NCBI GenBank assembly: GCA_038229695.1
Contig: JBBROE010000004.1
Coordinates: 1-64,000, forward strand
Direction: 5' to 3'
Source of the DNA: JACMLD01 sp038229695
GTDB lineage: Bacteria > Bacteroidota > Bacteroidia > Chitinophagales > Chitinophagaceae
Length of the DNA: 64,000 nucleotides
Each line of letters starts with the position of its first letter. The first letter of the stretch is position 1. The notes under the pieces are model-generated. The model did no database searches. It had not been told where the DNA came from and saw only the letters and a list, made by a program, of their open reading frames with translations. Below, one piece after another: positions 35,268 to 44,227 of this stretch. The position numbers and the translations under genes are program-made.

Positions 35268-38200
35268 TTAGAGGGTTATTACCCGGGACTTCCCTTTACT
35301 ATCGGAGATGGTCAGCTGCTTTACCCCGTCATTTACCCAGATGCAGCGGGCAGATTGCGAAAGAAATCCATGCCCGTAATACAATTCCTGCTTCCTGGTT
35401 TTACCATTTTTATAAACGATTACTGCCGATTCATCCCCGGGAAATACATGGATCGGTTTAAGCGACTGTTTTAACTGAAGTAGTTTCAGGGGAGCGCGGT
35501 TCTGCCCGGCAGCAACGAGGTACTGCCCCGTTTTTCCGCGAAGCGAAACCATTGCTTTCCCGTTTCCCGGAATATAAACCCCGCTCTGGAGCATGCTGAG
35601 CGGGGAGAAACCGCCTTTCCCGTCGCCTTTCAGCATCAGCCCGTTGCCTGCATCGTAGCGACCGACATTTACATCGGTACCATAGTCGTTCGTGTTGATG
35701 AGCAGGTCCAGGTTGCCATCGCCGTCAAAATCGTCAGTGACCATGCCATTGATGGCCGAGAGCTGCGCCTGGACCGGCAGGTCCACCAGTGTAAATTTGC
35801 CATGACCATCGTTCCGGCAATAACTGGAGCGCAGGTTATTGGCTTTGATGATAAGCGCCTCCTGCAACTGCGCTTTGCTGAATAGCTTATCCATGGTTGC
35901 CGTAGCGTACGACTTATAATTCTGAAAGATTGACCGGATGCCCAGCATTTGCTTGATGGCGTCGTCCCGGTTCTGCGCGGGGTACTCCCGTTTCACCGTG
36001 TCTTCCTGGCTGGTGGGCAGGTACAGGGAGGGAAATGCATCGTAGCTGCCGTTGTTGTCAAAGTCTTTGGCATAGATAGTCACCGGGTACTGGTCCGTCG
36101 CCTTGTAAAAAGAATTTTCACCGAGGTTGCCAAAGATATAATCGATGTCTCCATCGTTATCAAAATCACCTGCTGCGATGCTGTTCCACCAGCCAATTTC
36201 GCGGCCTATCCCGCTCGCTGCGGTTACATCCCTGAACACACCTTTGTCATTTTTGAAAAAAGTGACAGGCATCCACTCTCCCGCCAGTACAAGGTCCGGC
36301 CAGCCATCGTTGTTAAAATCGGTAAAGACGGCATCGCAAACCATTCCAACATTTTTTAAGCCGGCTGCCGCTTCAGCGGTAACGTTGGTAAATTTTACCT
36401 TCCCGTCTTTGCTGTCATTCCGGTAAATAAAGCTGGAAACCGGCCTGGGATAATGCCAGGGATCCACCCTGCCTGCAATGAACAGGTCGAGGTCGCCGTC
36501 CCGGTCATAATCAATGGCGCGGACGCATGACTTACTCACGAGGTTTGCCGGTATAGCCAGCGAATCATAGGTAAATTTCCCATTTCCATCGTTGTGATAA
36601 AATCGGTCCTGGTAACTCGGTGACCCCGGTTTGCTTTCATAGCCCCCGTGGGATACGTAGAGGTCCGGGCGACCATCCCCATCGGCATCAAACAGCATAA
36701 GCCCCATATCCTGGTAAGCAATAAGATAGTTGGCGGGCGGAGGTGCAAAAAGGGTTTGCTGGGCAAATCCGCCATTACTTTGCTGGGTCAGTGCCGTAAT
36801 GCCGTTCCCGGCGTTACCGCCCGAAATGATATCATCGAGCCCATCACCATTGATATCGCCTACGGCGAGTGAAGGGCCGTATTCTGAGAACTTATGGGGC
36901 AATAATTTCTGGATGTTGAAGTCAACAAAATCTTTTTGCTGATAAGAGAAATTCAATCCCGCGGCAGCGGTAATATCGGTAAAGACCGCAGTGCTGTCAG
37001 TAGCCGGCCGGCTCCAGCTGAATGGTTCACGGGCATTTTTTATATCGAGGACAAGCGACTGGTCTGTAGACACATTTTTGAGCAGCTGCCGTTTTCCATT
37101 GGGCCATTTCACGATGATGGAATCGATGCGGGAGAGTGTATCCAGCCCGAAATGGGGATCGATTGGCATGGAGGAAAGATACCCGCGGTAAGGGGTCTGT
37201 TCATAGGCCTGCTGCCGGTGATCATAAAACAGTTCCAGCCAGGCGCCCAGTCCGTTTCGGTTGAGTGCATCGCCTTTTAGCACGACATTCAGGTAATGAT
37301 TGGTAGCGGGGTTATTGTCACGCCGGTGATTTTCATATATGGTTGCCTCATCGTTGATGTTATTGATAATTACGTCAAGGTCGCCGTCGTTATCCAGATC
37401 CGCATAGGCAGCACCGTTAGAGAAGGAGGTAGCTGTGAATCCCCAGTTTGCCGACACGTCGGAAAACGAAAGATTTCCGTTGTTATGAAAGGCATACTTA
37501 TGCAGTTTAACCTGCGGCACCTGCTTCAGCGTAAAAGATTTTGAAGCAATTGTGGAAGCCTGCTGGCGGAAAGTGATGAAATCGTGATCGGTGATGTCTT
37601 TGGGATAGCCATTGGTGACGATGATATCGCGGAAACCGTCGTTGTCAAAATCGGCCACCAGCGGGCACCAGCTCCAGTCTGTTTCTGAGATGCCTGCCAA
37701 GTAACCGGCATCACTGAATACAGGGTCGCCAACAGAGTCGTTCCTGTTGATGCGCGGCCCCTGGTTTACCTGCAGGCTGTTTCGCGCGTACTGGTACTGG
37801 TAATGAAAATAATCGCTGTTCTGGAAGGTCTGGTAGCCCGAAGAACTCAACATCATTTTTTTACGGTAGTTGTCCGCCGGGTTCATATCGAGTTCTACGA
37901 CGTCGGACAGGCCGTCGTTATTGATATCGATTACGTCCTGGCCCATCCCATTGGCTGACGTGTGCTTGAAATAGGAATCTGCTTTGTTGCTGAAGGTGCC
38001 GTCGTGGTTGTTGATATAGAGCAGGTCGTTGGAAATAAAGTCATTGGTTACAAAAATATCTTTCCAGCCGTCTTTATTGAAGTCGGCGATACTTACCCCG
38101 TGGCCGTACCCTTCCGTAGTTACGCCCGCAAATTTGCTGACATCGGTGAATACGCCGTGTTTGAGGCTGGCGTTCCAGTCGTTCCGGTACAGCCTGCCGG

Positions 38201-38849
38201 TGCTGGGAAAAGAACCGTCTGTAATCTTTGGCCGGAAGGTGGCCGGGTTGATGCTGGGTATAATTTGATTTACGGCGATATACAGATCGAGGTCACCGTC
38301 ATTATCATAATCAAAGAAGGCCGCCATGGTGGAATGCGTGGTATCATCCAGCCCATATGCTTTAGCCATGTCCTTAAAAACCGGGATGCCGTTCTTGTCG
38401 TTGCCCTGGTTTACATAAAGAATGTTGCGCCTTTTCTCCGGGTTGGGATCCATGGTGGCGCACACATACATATCGGGTTTGCCGTCGTTGTTGATATCCA
38501 CTACCGCTACTCCCCTGCACCATTTGTCCTCGCCTTCCACACCGGCAACGGAAGTTATATCGTCAAATTTCAGGTGACCCCTGTTGAGGTATAGCCTGGA
38601 GGCAACGCGGTTGCCGGTAAAATAGATATCGGGCAGGCCGTCGTTGTTGAAGTCGCCGATCCCCACCCCTCCCCCGTTATAAATGTTCGTGAGATCGATC
38701 GGGTTGATGGAGTCATTCTCGGTAATGGTATTGGCAAACCGGATGCCGGTGGAGGAGGATGGCAATGCTTCAAACAGGGTGCTTTTATGACTGCAGGCCG
38801 TCAGCCCCGCGAGAACAGACAGTACAAATATTCGGCAGGCAACTTTCAT
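35268..38849 (-). CDS. Giant CRTAC1-type FG-GAP protein with ASPIC/UnbV domain
   Basis: A 1193-residue surface lipoprotein (GLTACS, Cys19). It has two FG-GAP/VCBS propeller blocks, residues about 40-500 and 620-1130, with more than a dozen Ca-binding loops such as DFNNDGLPD, DINNDGKPD, DYDNDGDLD and DFDNDGDID. Between them (about residues 545-610) is an ASPIC/UnbV domain (GLGAWLELFYDHRQQ ... IIVKWPNGKRQLL). The last ~60 residues are an extra beta domain. Such CRTAC1-like proteins are common next to SusCD pairs in Bacteroidota and are thought to bind ligand or partners at the surface; no enzymatic site is visible. A hairpin lies between SusD and this gene. Confidence 0.9.
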   Translation of the reverse strand: MKVACRIFVLSVLAGLTACSHKSTLFEALPSSSTGIRFANTITENDSINPIDLTNIYNGGGVGIGDFNNDGLPDIYFTGNRVASRLYLNRGHLKFDDITSVAGVEGEDKWCRGVAVVDINNDGKPDMYVCATMDPNPEKRRNILYVNQGNDKNGIPVFKDMAKAYGLDDTTHSTMAAFFDYDNDGDLDLYIAVNQIIPSINPATFRPKITDGSFPSTGRLYRNDWNASLKHGVFTDVSKFAGVTTEGYGHGVSIADFNKDGWKDIFVTNDFISNDLLYINNHDGTFSNKADSYFKHTSANGMGQDVIDINNDGLSDVVELDMNPADNYRKKMMLSSSGYQTFQNSDYFHYQYQYARNSLQVNQGPRINRNDSVGDPVFSDAGYLAGISETDWSWCPLVADFDNDGFRDIIVTNGYPKDITDHDFITFRQQASTIASKSFTLKQVPQVKLHKYAFHNNGNLSFSDVSANWGFTATSFSNGAAYADLDNDGDLDVIINNINDEATIYENHRRDNNPATNHYLNVVLKGDALNRNGLGAWLELFYDHRQQAYEQTPYRGYLSSMPIDPHFGLDTLSRIDSIIVKWPNGKRQLLKNVSTDQSLVLDIKNAREPFSWSRPATDSTAVFTDITAAAGLNFSYQQKDFVDFNIQKLLPHKFSEYGPSLAVGDINGDGLDDIISGGNAGNGITALTQQSNGGFAQQTLFAPPPANYLIAYQDMGLMLFDADGDGRPDLYVSHGGYESKPGSPSYQDRFYHNDGNGKFTYDSLAIPANLVSKSCVRAIDYDRDGDLDLFIAGRVDPWHYPRPVSSFIYRNDSKDGKVKFTNVTAEAAAGLKNVGMVCDAVFTDFNNDGWPDLVLAGEWMPVTFFKNDKGVFRDVTAASGIGREIGWWNSIAAGDFDNDGDIDYIFGNLGENSFYKATDQYPVTIYAKDFDNNGSYDAFPSLYLPTSQEDTVKREYPAQNRDDAIKQMLGIRSIFQNYKSYATATMDKLFSKAQLQEALIIKANNLRSSYCRNDGHGKFTLVDLPVQAQLSAINGMVTDDFDGDGNLDLLINTNDYGTDVNVGRYDAGNGLMLKGDGKGGFSPLSMLQSGVYIPGNGKAMVSLRGKTGQYLVAAGQNRAPLKLLQLKQSLKPIHVFPGDESAVIVYKNGKTRKQELYYGHGFLSQSARCIWVNDGVKQLTISDSKGKSRVITL

Positions 38850-38892
38850 CTCACAATATTAAAAAAAACAAGCGTAGGAACGGACTAAAATA

Positions 38893-38924
38893 GTAAAGGC
38901 AGAGTACAAGCACTCTGCCTTTAC
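38893..38924 (-). terminator. Attenuator-like hairpin between susD and the FG-GAP gene
   Basis: Perfect 13-bp stem GTAAAGGCAGAGT/ACTCTGCCTTTAC with a 6-nt loop, followed on the minus strand by TATTTTA. It lies 25 bp after the SusD stop and 44 bp before the next start. It is probably a partial terminator or mRNA 3'-end stabiliser that lets SusC/SusD be made in excess over the downstream genes. Confidence 0.7.
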
Positions 38925-38948
38925 GGGCATTAACACTACAATAAAAAG

Positions 38949-40736
38949 TTAGTAACCCGGGTTCTGTACCATTTTATTTTTCTTATCACTGTTGAGCAGA
39001 TCGAGCTCGCTCAGCGGGATGGGGTAATATTCATTTTTACCTTTTTTGAAAGTTTTGCCTGCCTTGTAATTCAGCAAAACACCTTCCCTGGCAGAATAAG
39101 GATTGAGCACCTGGTCGGCAATGCCCCAGCGCACGAGGTCAAAGAAACGATGTCCTTCCATAGCCAGTTCAAGACGGCGCTCAAAATAAATCGCTTTGAG
39201 GGCGTAAACAGGATCAGAGAAAGCACCGGCGGGGTACAGGCCGATTTTATAATTATCAGCCGGGGTAGTTTGTGTTTTGTATTTGAAAGTGCTCGCATCA
39301 AAATCGCTGTTTTTGTATACCCAGGTGGTAGGGTCAGTAACCCTGTTCCTTACCTGGTTAACGTAACCGCGGGCAGTTTCTGCGTTACCACTGGTCTGGA
39401 TTTCGCACTCGGCAGCCCACAACAGGATGTCTGAATAACGGAGCAAATTCACATTGTTGGCGGTAAGTTCGGTAGGTGCCCAGTAAGCACTTCCCGCATC
39501 GGTAACTGAGGCTTTCTGCGACAGCGGAAATACATTCTTTTTGGGACTGAAATGACCGTCAGCCTGTGGATTACGAATCCATGCGTCGCCGGGGTGAGGA
39601 CCCCAGTCGAGGTAAGGAATCCCCGGGCGGCCGATTGAAATGTCAATACGGGGATCCAGTGTGCCGGCATAAGGCGTTGCAACAGCACTTACACCAGGTC
39701 CGGTGTACCAGTTGTCCAGCAGCGGCAGGCCGCTGGCATCTGTTTTATATGCGTTGGCCAGATCCTGTGACGGGTTGTAAAAACCGCAGCAGCCACCCGG
39801 ACCTCCATTGTAAGGAAAATTCAGGATGTCACCAAAGTTGCCATTGGGATCGCCGCCCCAGGCTACTGATGAACCATCCTGCACCGACATTTGCGCCGCG
39901 AAGACAGACTCAGAACTGTTCTTCTGTATGGCATTAAAATTCGAGGCATAGTTGGGAAGCAGGGCATATTTAGCCCCGCTGGCAGTTACACCACTGGCAA
40001 TGAGACTGGCGAGTATGGGCTTTGCAGCAGCATATTTCTTTTGGAACATAAAGGCTTTAGCCTGGAACGCCATGGCGCCCCACTTGTTGATGCGGCCGGG
40101 TTGCGGCTGGGTAGCCGCCAGGTTGGCCACCGCAAAAGTCAGGTCTGCTTCAATTTTCGGCCAGACATCCACGGTATTGTCGATCGGCGTGCTGGAACCC
40201 ACGATAACAGTTTCATCGATAAAAGGAATGTTACCCCACATTTTCTTGGCTTCCATGTGATAGTAGGCACGAAGAAATTTGGCTTCCGCTGCAATTTCAG
40301 TCGATTGAGCTGGGGTCAGATCTTTTGCGTTAGGAAGAATACGGAGCACTTCATTGGAGCGCTGCACACCGGCCCAAACCACGTTCCACTTTTGCTGGAG
40401 GATACCGAGGGCAGAAGTAGTAGTCCAGGTTTCGGGTGCCAGGGCGTCATTGAAATCCGAGTTATCCGAACCTTTGTACGCATCATCGGCGGCAATACCA
40501 CCATAGATCCAGTTGGATGCACCAGAACCGGTGCCATCCCCTGCGGCCCCTTCGCCATCAAGGAGCGAATAAGCGCCAATCAGGAGGCCATTAACACCGT
40601 CGGCACTGGCAATGATGGAAGGATCCAATGTTCCCAGTGTGGGTTTATTTAAAAAGCTTTTGTCGCAGGAAACCACCACGATGGCGATGACCGCACAACT
40701 TGCGAAAATCAGTAACCGGTTATTAAATCTTTTCAT
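38949..40736 (-). CDS. SusD/RagB-type surface ligand-binding lipoprotein
   Basis: A 595-residue SusD homologue with a lipoprotein signal (VVVSCDKSFL, Cys24). An N-terminal SusD-like helical region with TPR-like packing (AEAKFLRAYYHMEAKKMWG) precedes the RagB/SusD C-terminal domain (LLRYSDILLWAAECEIQ, YFERRLELAMEGHRFFDLVRWG, ending NEYYPIPLSELDL). It caps the SusC channel at the cell surface. It is 22 bp after the SusC gene. Bound substrate is unknown: no polysaccharide-active enzyme is in the locus, so a non-glycan ligand is possible. Confidence 0.95.
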   Translation of the reverse strand: MKRFNNRLLIFASCAVIAIVVVSCDKSFLNKPTLGTLDPSIIASADGVNGLLIGAYSLLDGEGAAGDGTGSGASNWIYGGIAADDAYKGSDNSDFNDALAPETWTTTSALGILQQKWNVVWAGVQRSNEVLRILPNAKDLTPAQSTEIAAEAKFLRAYYHMEAKKMWGNIPFIDETVIVGSSTPIDNTVDVWPKIEADLTFAVANLAATQPQPGRINKWGAMAFQAKAFMFQKKYAAAKPILASLIASGVTASGAKYALLPNYASNFNAIQKNSSESVFAAQMSVQDGSSVAWGGDPNGNFGDILNFPYNGGPGGCCGFYNPSQDLANAYKTDASGLPLLDNWYTGPGVSAVATPYAGTLDPRIDISIGRPGIPYLDWGPHPGDAWIRNPQADGHFSPKKNVFPLSQKASVTDAGSAYWAPTELTANNVNLLRYSDILLWAAECEIQTSGNAETARGYVNQVRNRVTDPTTWVYKNSDFDASTFKYKTQTTPADNYKIGLYPAGAFSDPVYALKAIYFERRLELAMEGHRFFDLVRWGIADQVLNPYSAREGVLLNYKAGKTFKKGKNEYYPIPLSELDLLNSDKKNKMVQNPGY

Positions 40737-40758
40737 ATAATTAAATTAAATAAGGAAA

Positions 40759-43700
40759 TTAAAAGTTAACATTCACCCCAACCAGGTACTGTGCAGTGTG
40801 GGGATAGTTACCGTAATCGATACCAAACGAGTTGGAAGCGCCATTGATAGACTGGCTCTGGTTATTCGGGTCAGAGCTTTGTAATTCAGGATCCAGACCG
40901 GAATACTTTGTAATCGTAAACAGGTTGATGGCCTGCACGTAAATGCGGAATTTATCGATCCCAAACCGGCTTAATTTGCTGTTTGGAATGGTATAACCGA
41001 GTGACATGAGTTTGTTCCGCAGATAAGAGCCTTTTTCAACATAATAGCTGTTGATGACCGTGGTGGTACTAAAGCTGGCGTCATTTTCCAGTTTGGGCAC
41101 TTTCGCACCGAGGTTGGTGGGCGTCCAGGAATTCAGGGCTGCTTCTTTGCTCAGGCCGCCTTTAAACAACTGGGGGAAATCGGTGAAAATTTTTGTACCG
41201 TTAAAGATGTCGTTACCCTGGGAACCATAAAAGAAGGTAGTGAAATCAAAGCCTTTGTAACTCACCGTCAGGTTCAACCCATAGGTAAACTTGGGGTTAG
41301 GATTGCCAAAATAAGTTCTGTCGCTCGGATCAATTTTACCATCGCCGTTGATGTCGGCATATTTAAAGCGACCGGCTTGTGCACCATCCTGGGTAGGTGA
41401 CTTGGCCACATCTGCTGCACTCTGGAAAATTCCAAGCACTTTGTAGCCATAAAATGCGCCGACCTCGTGGCCAACCTCGTTTCTTACGATATTACCGTTC
41501 CTGGAACCGCCAGTGGTGAAATAGCCGGTACCGGGAATAGAAACGATTTTATTATTGTAAGTAGTAACCAGCCCGGTCACATCAAACTTAAACCCGTTTT
41601 TGGTACCGCCATGATAAGTCAGTGATCCGTCGAAGCCTGTGTTCTGCATGTCGCCAATATTTACATAGGGGGCACCGGCATCACCTCTCACCAGCACGTC
41701 GTACTGCGCAGGGAACAGCAGCCCATTCACCTTCTTTTTATACACTTCAGCGGTCAGGTCGAATTTATTCTGGAGGAATGTGGCATCCAGGCCGAAGTTG
41801 GTAATGATATCACCTTCCCATGTGGTCAGCCGGTTGCCGATACTGCTGGCGAAGAAACCAGAGGCAGGCGTAGTGTTGGTGCCGTTGATGTCATAGAATG
41901 ACCGGCCCACGTTAGAGGCATACAGCGAATATGGGTTGGTTCCAGGCACATTGGATGCCGAACCCAGTTTACCCCAGCTGTACCGCAATTTCAAGTCGTT
42001 GATGAAGCTGACGTCTTTAAAGAAACTTTCCTGGGAAATTCTCCAGGCAACAGATACGGCAGGAAAGTATCCATATTGTTTACCGGTGTAAAACACGGAA
42101 GAACCATCCCGGCGAACTGTTCCGGTAACGAGATACCGGTCAGCATAGTTGTACTCCAGTCTTCCAAACTGGGAATAGATAGCACTCTGGTAGGCGTAGC
42201 CAGAATTCTGCTGGCCAATGGGAGAGCCGGTTCCCAGCACCCAGAAATTAGGGTTGAGCGAGAAATAATTTCCCCGGGTGCCTGACTCACCACGACCGGA
42301 ATAAGTGATGGCTTCTGTTCCAATAAGGGCTTTCACTGTATGTCTTCCAAAAGTGTTACTGTAGGTCGCCGTATTGGTCCAGGTCCAGCTGGAGTTGTAA
42401 GACGCTCCTTCACTGAAAGAGTTTGAACCCGTATTTCCTTCTGCATTTTCATACCCTACATAACCAAAGTTGTGGTAATAAGAGTTGTTCACATTCCCAC
42501 CAAAGCTGCTGCGAACCATGAAGTGTTTCAGCAAATCGACTTCAGCATACACATTACCTGTAACAGACCAGGTATTTCCGACGTTGACGCCATTGCGGGA
42601 GGCATCAGCAAACGGATTTCGTGCGTTGCCTAAATCCTGTGATTTAGTACCGGCATAATTTCCCTTAATGTCATACAACGGAATAATGGAACTTTCACGA
42701 AAGGCAAAAGCAATGGGGTTACCCTCATTCTGGTTGCCGACCGTGGGATTTCTCTTGTAAAACATGTAGGCATTTTCTCCAATCCTGATATGGTCGTGAA
42801 TGCTCGTTTGGGTATTGATACGGGCAGAATACCTTTTCAGACCGGTATTCAGCAGGATACCTTCCTGGTTGAGATAACCGACGGAGAATAAATAACTGCT
42901 TTTGTTAATACCACCGCTCATGGTCAGGGTATGACTCTGCAGCGGCGCATTTTTGATGATTGCATGGTACCAGTCGGTACCGCCCTTATTGGCTTTAGTA
43001 ATCTGGTTGGTATTGATGTCGTAGGTAGCCGGGTTCGTCATCGGGTCACCTTCTTTCGCACCATAAGGCGTTATATAATCGGGCAGCACAGGCGTAGGTC
43101 CGCTGCCGTATTGTTTAGTACTGGGGTTGGCGATACCGGAATTTTTCTGCTGTAACCAAACCGCGTTGGCTACTTCCTGGGGAGTAGCCAGGTTAAATCC
43201 TTTGCCAGCGGTCTGCACGCCATAGTAGGCATCATAATTTACTACTGCCTTACCGGACTTTCCTTTCCGGGTGGTGACAATGATTACGCCGTTTGAACCA
43301 CGTACGCCATAAATAGAGGCCGATGCATCTTTCAGCACCTGGATAGATTCAATATCATTCGGGTTCAGGTCGTGCAGGCTACCGGAGATACCGTCGATCA
43401 GTACGAGCGGCTGGTTGTTACCGAACGACGTAATACCGCGGATGCGGATATCGCTGGCGGCACCTGGCTGGCCGGAGGTAATGATGCTAACACCTGAAGC
43501 CTGGCCCTGTAACGCCTCTTCACCCGTACCGGCTGGCACCTGCTTGAGGTTGTTTACATTCACCACGGAAACCGCACCTGTAATGTCCTTTTTGCGTTGC
43601 GTTGAATAACCGGTCACCACAATTTCATCCAGCCCTTTCAGGTTGGCTGCGAGTGTCACGGATACATTTTGCCTTCCTGAGGTCGATACATCCTGGGGAT

Positions 43701-43959
43701 CAAAACCAATCGCGCTGATCGTCAAAGTAGATTTTCCCGGAGGAAGGGTTATTTTAAACGTACCGTCTGCGTCGGTTGACGTACCGGTCTTTGTACCCTT
43801 CACAGTGACTGTCGCACTGGGAAGCGGCTGGTTGTCCTTGCTACCAGTAACTTTACCGGTTACAACAGTTTGCGCATGAGCAAAAAAAGTGGAGCATACC
43901 AGCATTAGAGCAAAGAGCATACCCCTGCCGGGTGAGTAGAGCTTGTTTGGCATAAGCAA
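40759..43959 (-). CDS. SusC/RagA-type TonB-dependent transporter
   Basis: A 1066-residue outer-membrane transporter. A signal peptide (ending FFAHAQ) is followed by a carboxypeptidase-regulatory-like domain (VVTGKVTGSKDNQPLPSATV), a SusC-specific plug (LDEIVVTGYSTQRKKDITGAVSVV, then QVLKDASASIYGVRGSNGVIIVTTRKG) and a barrel ending in a C-terminal aromatic residue (VGVNVNF). No N-terminal STN domain is present, so it is not of the sigma/anti-sigma-regulated type. It is the first gene of the five-gene locus, with SusD 22 bp behind, and no dedicated regulator gene is adjacent. The 268 bp upstream show no clear promoter element. Confidence 0.95.
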   Translation of the reverse strand: MLMPNKLYSPGRGMLFALMLVCSTFFAHAQTVVTGKVTGSKDNQPLPSATVTVKGTKTGTSTDADGTFKITLPPGKSTLTISAIGFDPQDVSTSGRQNVSVTLAANLKGLDEIVVTGYSTQRKKDITGAVSVVNVNNLKQVPAGTGEEALQGQASGVSIITSGQPGAASDIRIRGITSFGNNQPLVLIDGISGSLHDLNPNDIESIQVLKDASASIYGVRGSNGVIIVTTRKGKSGKAVVNYDAYYGVQTAGKGFNLATPQEVANAVWLQQKNSGIANPSTKQYGSGPTPVLPDYITPYGAKEGDPMTNPATYDINTNQITKANKGGTDWYHAIIKNAPLQSHTLTMSGGINKSSYLFSVGYLNQEGILLNTGLKRYSARINTQTSIHDHIRIGENAYMFYKRNPTVGNQNEGNPIAFAFRESSIIPLYDIKGNYAGTKSQDLGNARNPFADASRNGVNVGNTWSVTGNVYAEVDLLKHFMVRSSFGGNVNNSYYHNFGYVGYENAEGNTGSNSFSEGASYNSSWTWTNTATYSNTFGRHTVKALIGTEAITYSGRGESGTRGNYFSLNPNFWVLGTGSPIGQQNSGYAYQSAIYSQFGRLEYNYADRYLVTGTVRRDGSSVFYTGKQYGYFPAVSVAWRISQESFFKDVSFINDLKLRYSWGKLGSASNVPGTNPYSLYASNVGRSFYDINGTNTTPASGFFASSIGNRLTTWEGDIITNFGLDATFLQNKFDLTAEVYKKKVNGLLFPAQYDVLVRGDAGAPYVNIGDMQNTGFDGSLTYHGGTKNGFKFDVTGLVTTYNNKIVSIPGTGYFTTGGSRNGNIVRNEVGHEVGAFYGYKVLGIFQSAADVAKSPTQDGAQAGRFKYADINGDGKIDPSDRTYFGNPNPKFTYGLNLTVSYKGFDFTTFFYGSQGNDIFNGTKIFTDFPQLFKGGLSKEAALNSWTPTNLGAKVPKLENDASFSTTTVINSYYVEKGSYLRNKLMSLGYTIPNSKLSRFGIDKFRIYVQAINLFTITKYSGLDPELQSSDPNNQSQSINGASNSFGIDYGNYPHTAQYLVGVNVNF

Positions 43960-44227
43960 AAGTTAGTTAAGAATTAAAATTTAGTTAAATGTAGATGAAT
44001 TATGATGAACGGACAATGAAATTTAAAATTTTTTTTTGTTAAGGTGAAAAAGTTAAATTTCCGTTGAAGATTTGCTTCACTCCACCATATTTAGTATTCA
44101 CAGATTGGAAGTTGTCAAAAAAACGGTATTATTCGGAAATTTTCCTAAGTAATCAGCTTTTCGGGATCCAGCCCTCTTTTGGCAGTACCGACGCATTATG
44201 TGATAAACGGCAGCCCTCGATAGTCCC

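Noticed and set aside
37962..38594. A 210-codon plus-strand frame opposite the giant FG-GAP gene
   Set aside because: Antisense shadow of the D-x-D-G repeats; Val/Ile-rich without a family match.
39891..40652. A 253-codon plus-strand frame opposite susD
   Set aside because: Antisense to a strongly supported SusD gene with no independent evidence.
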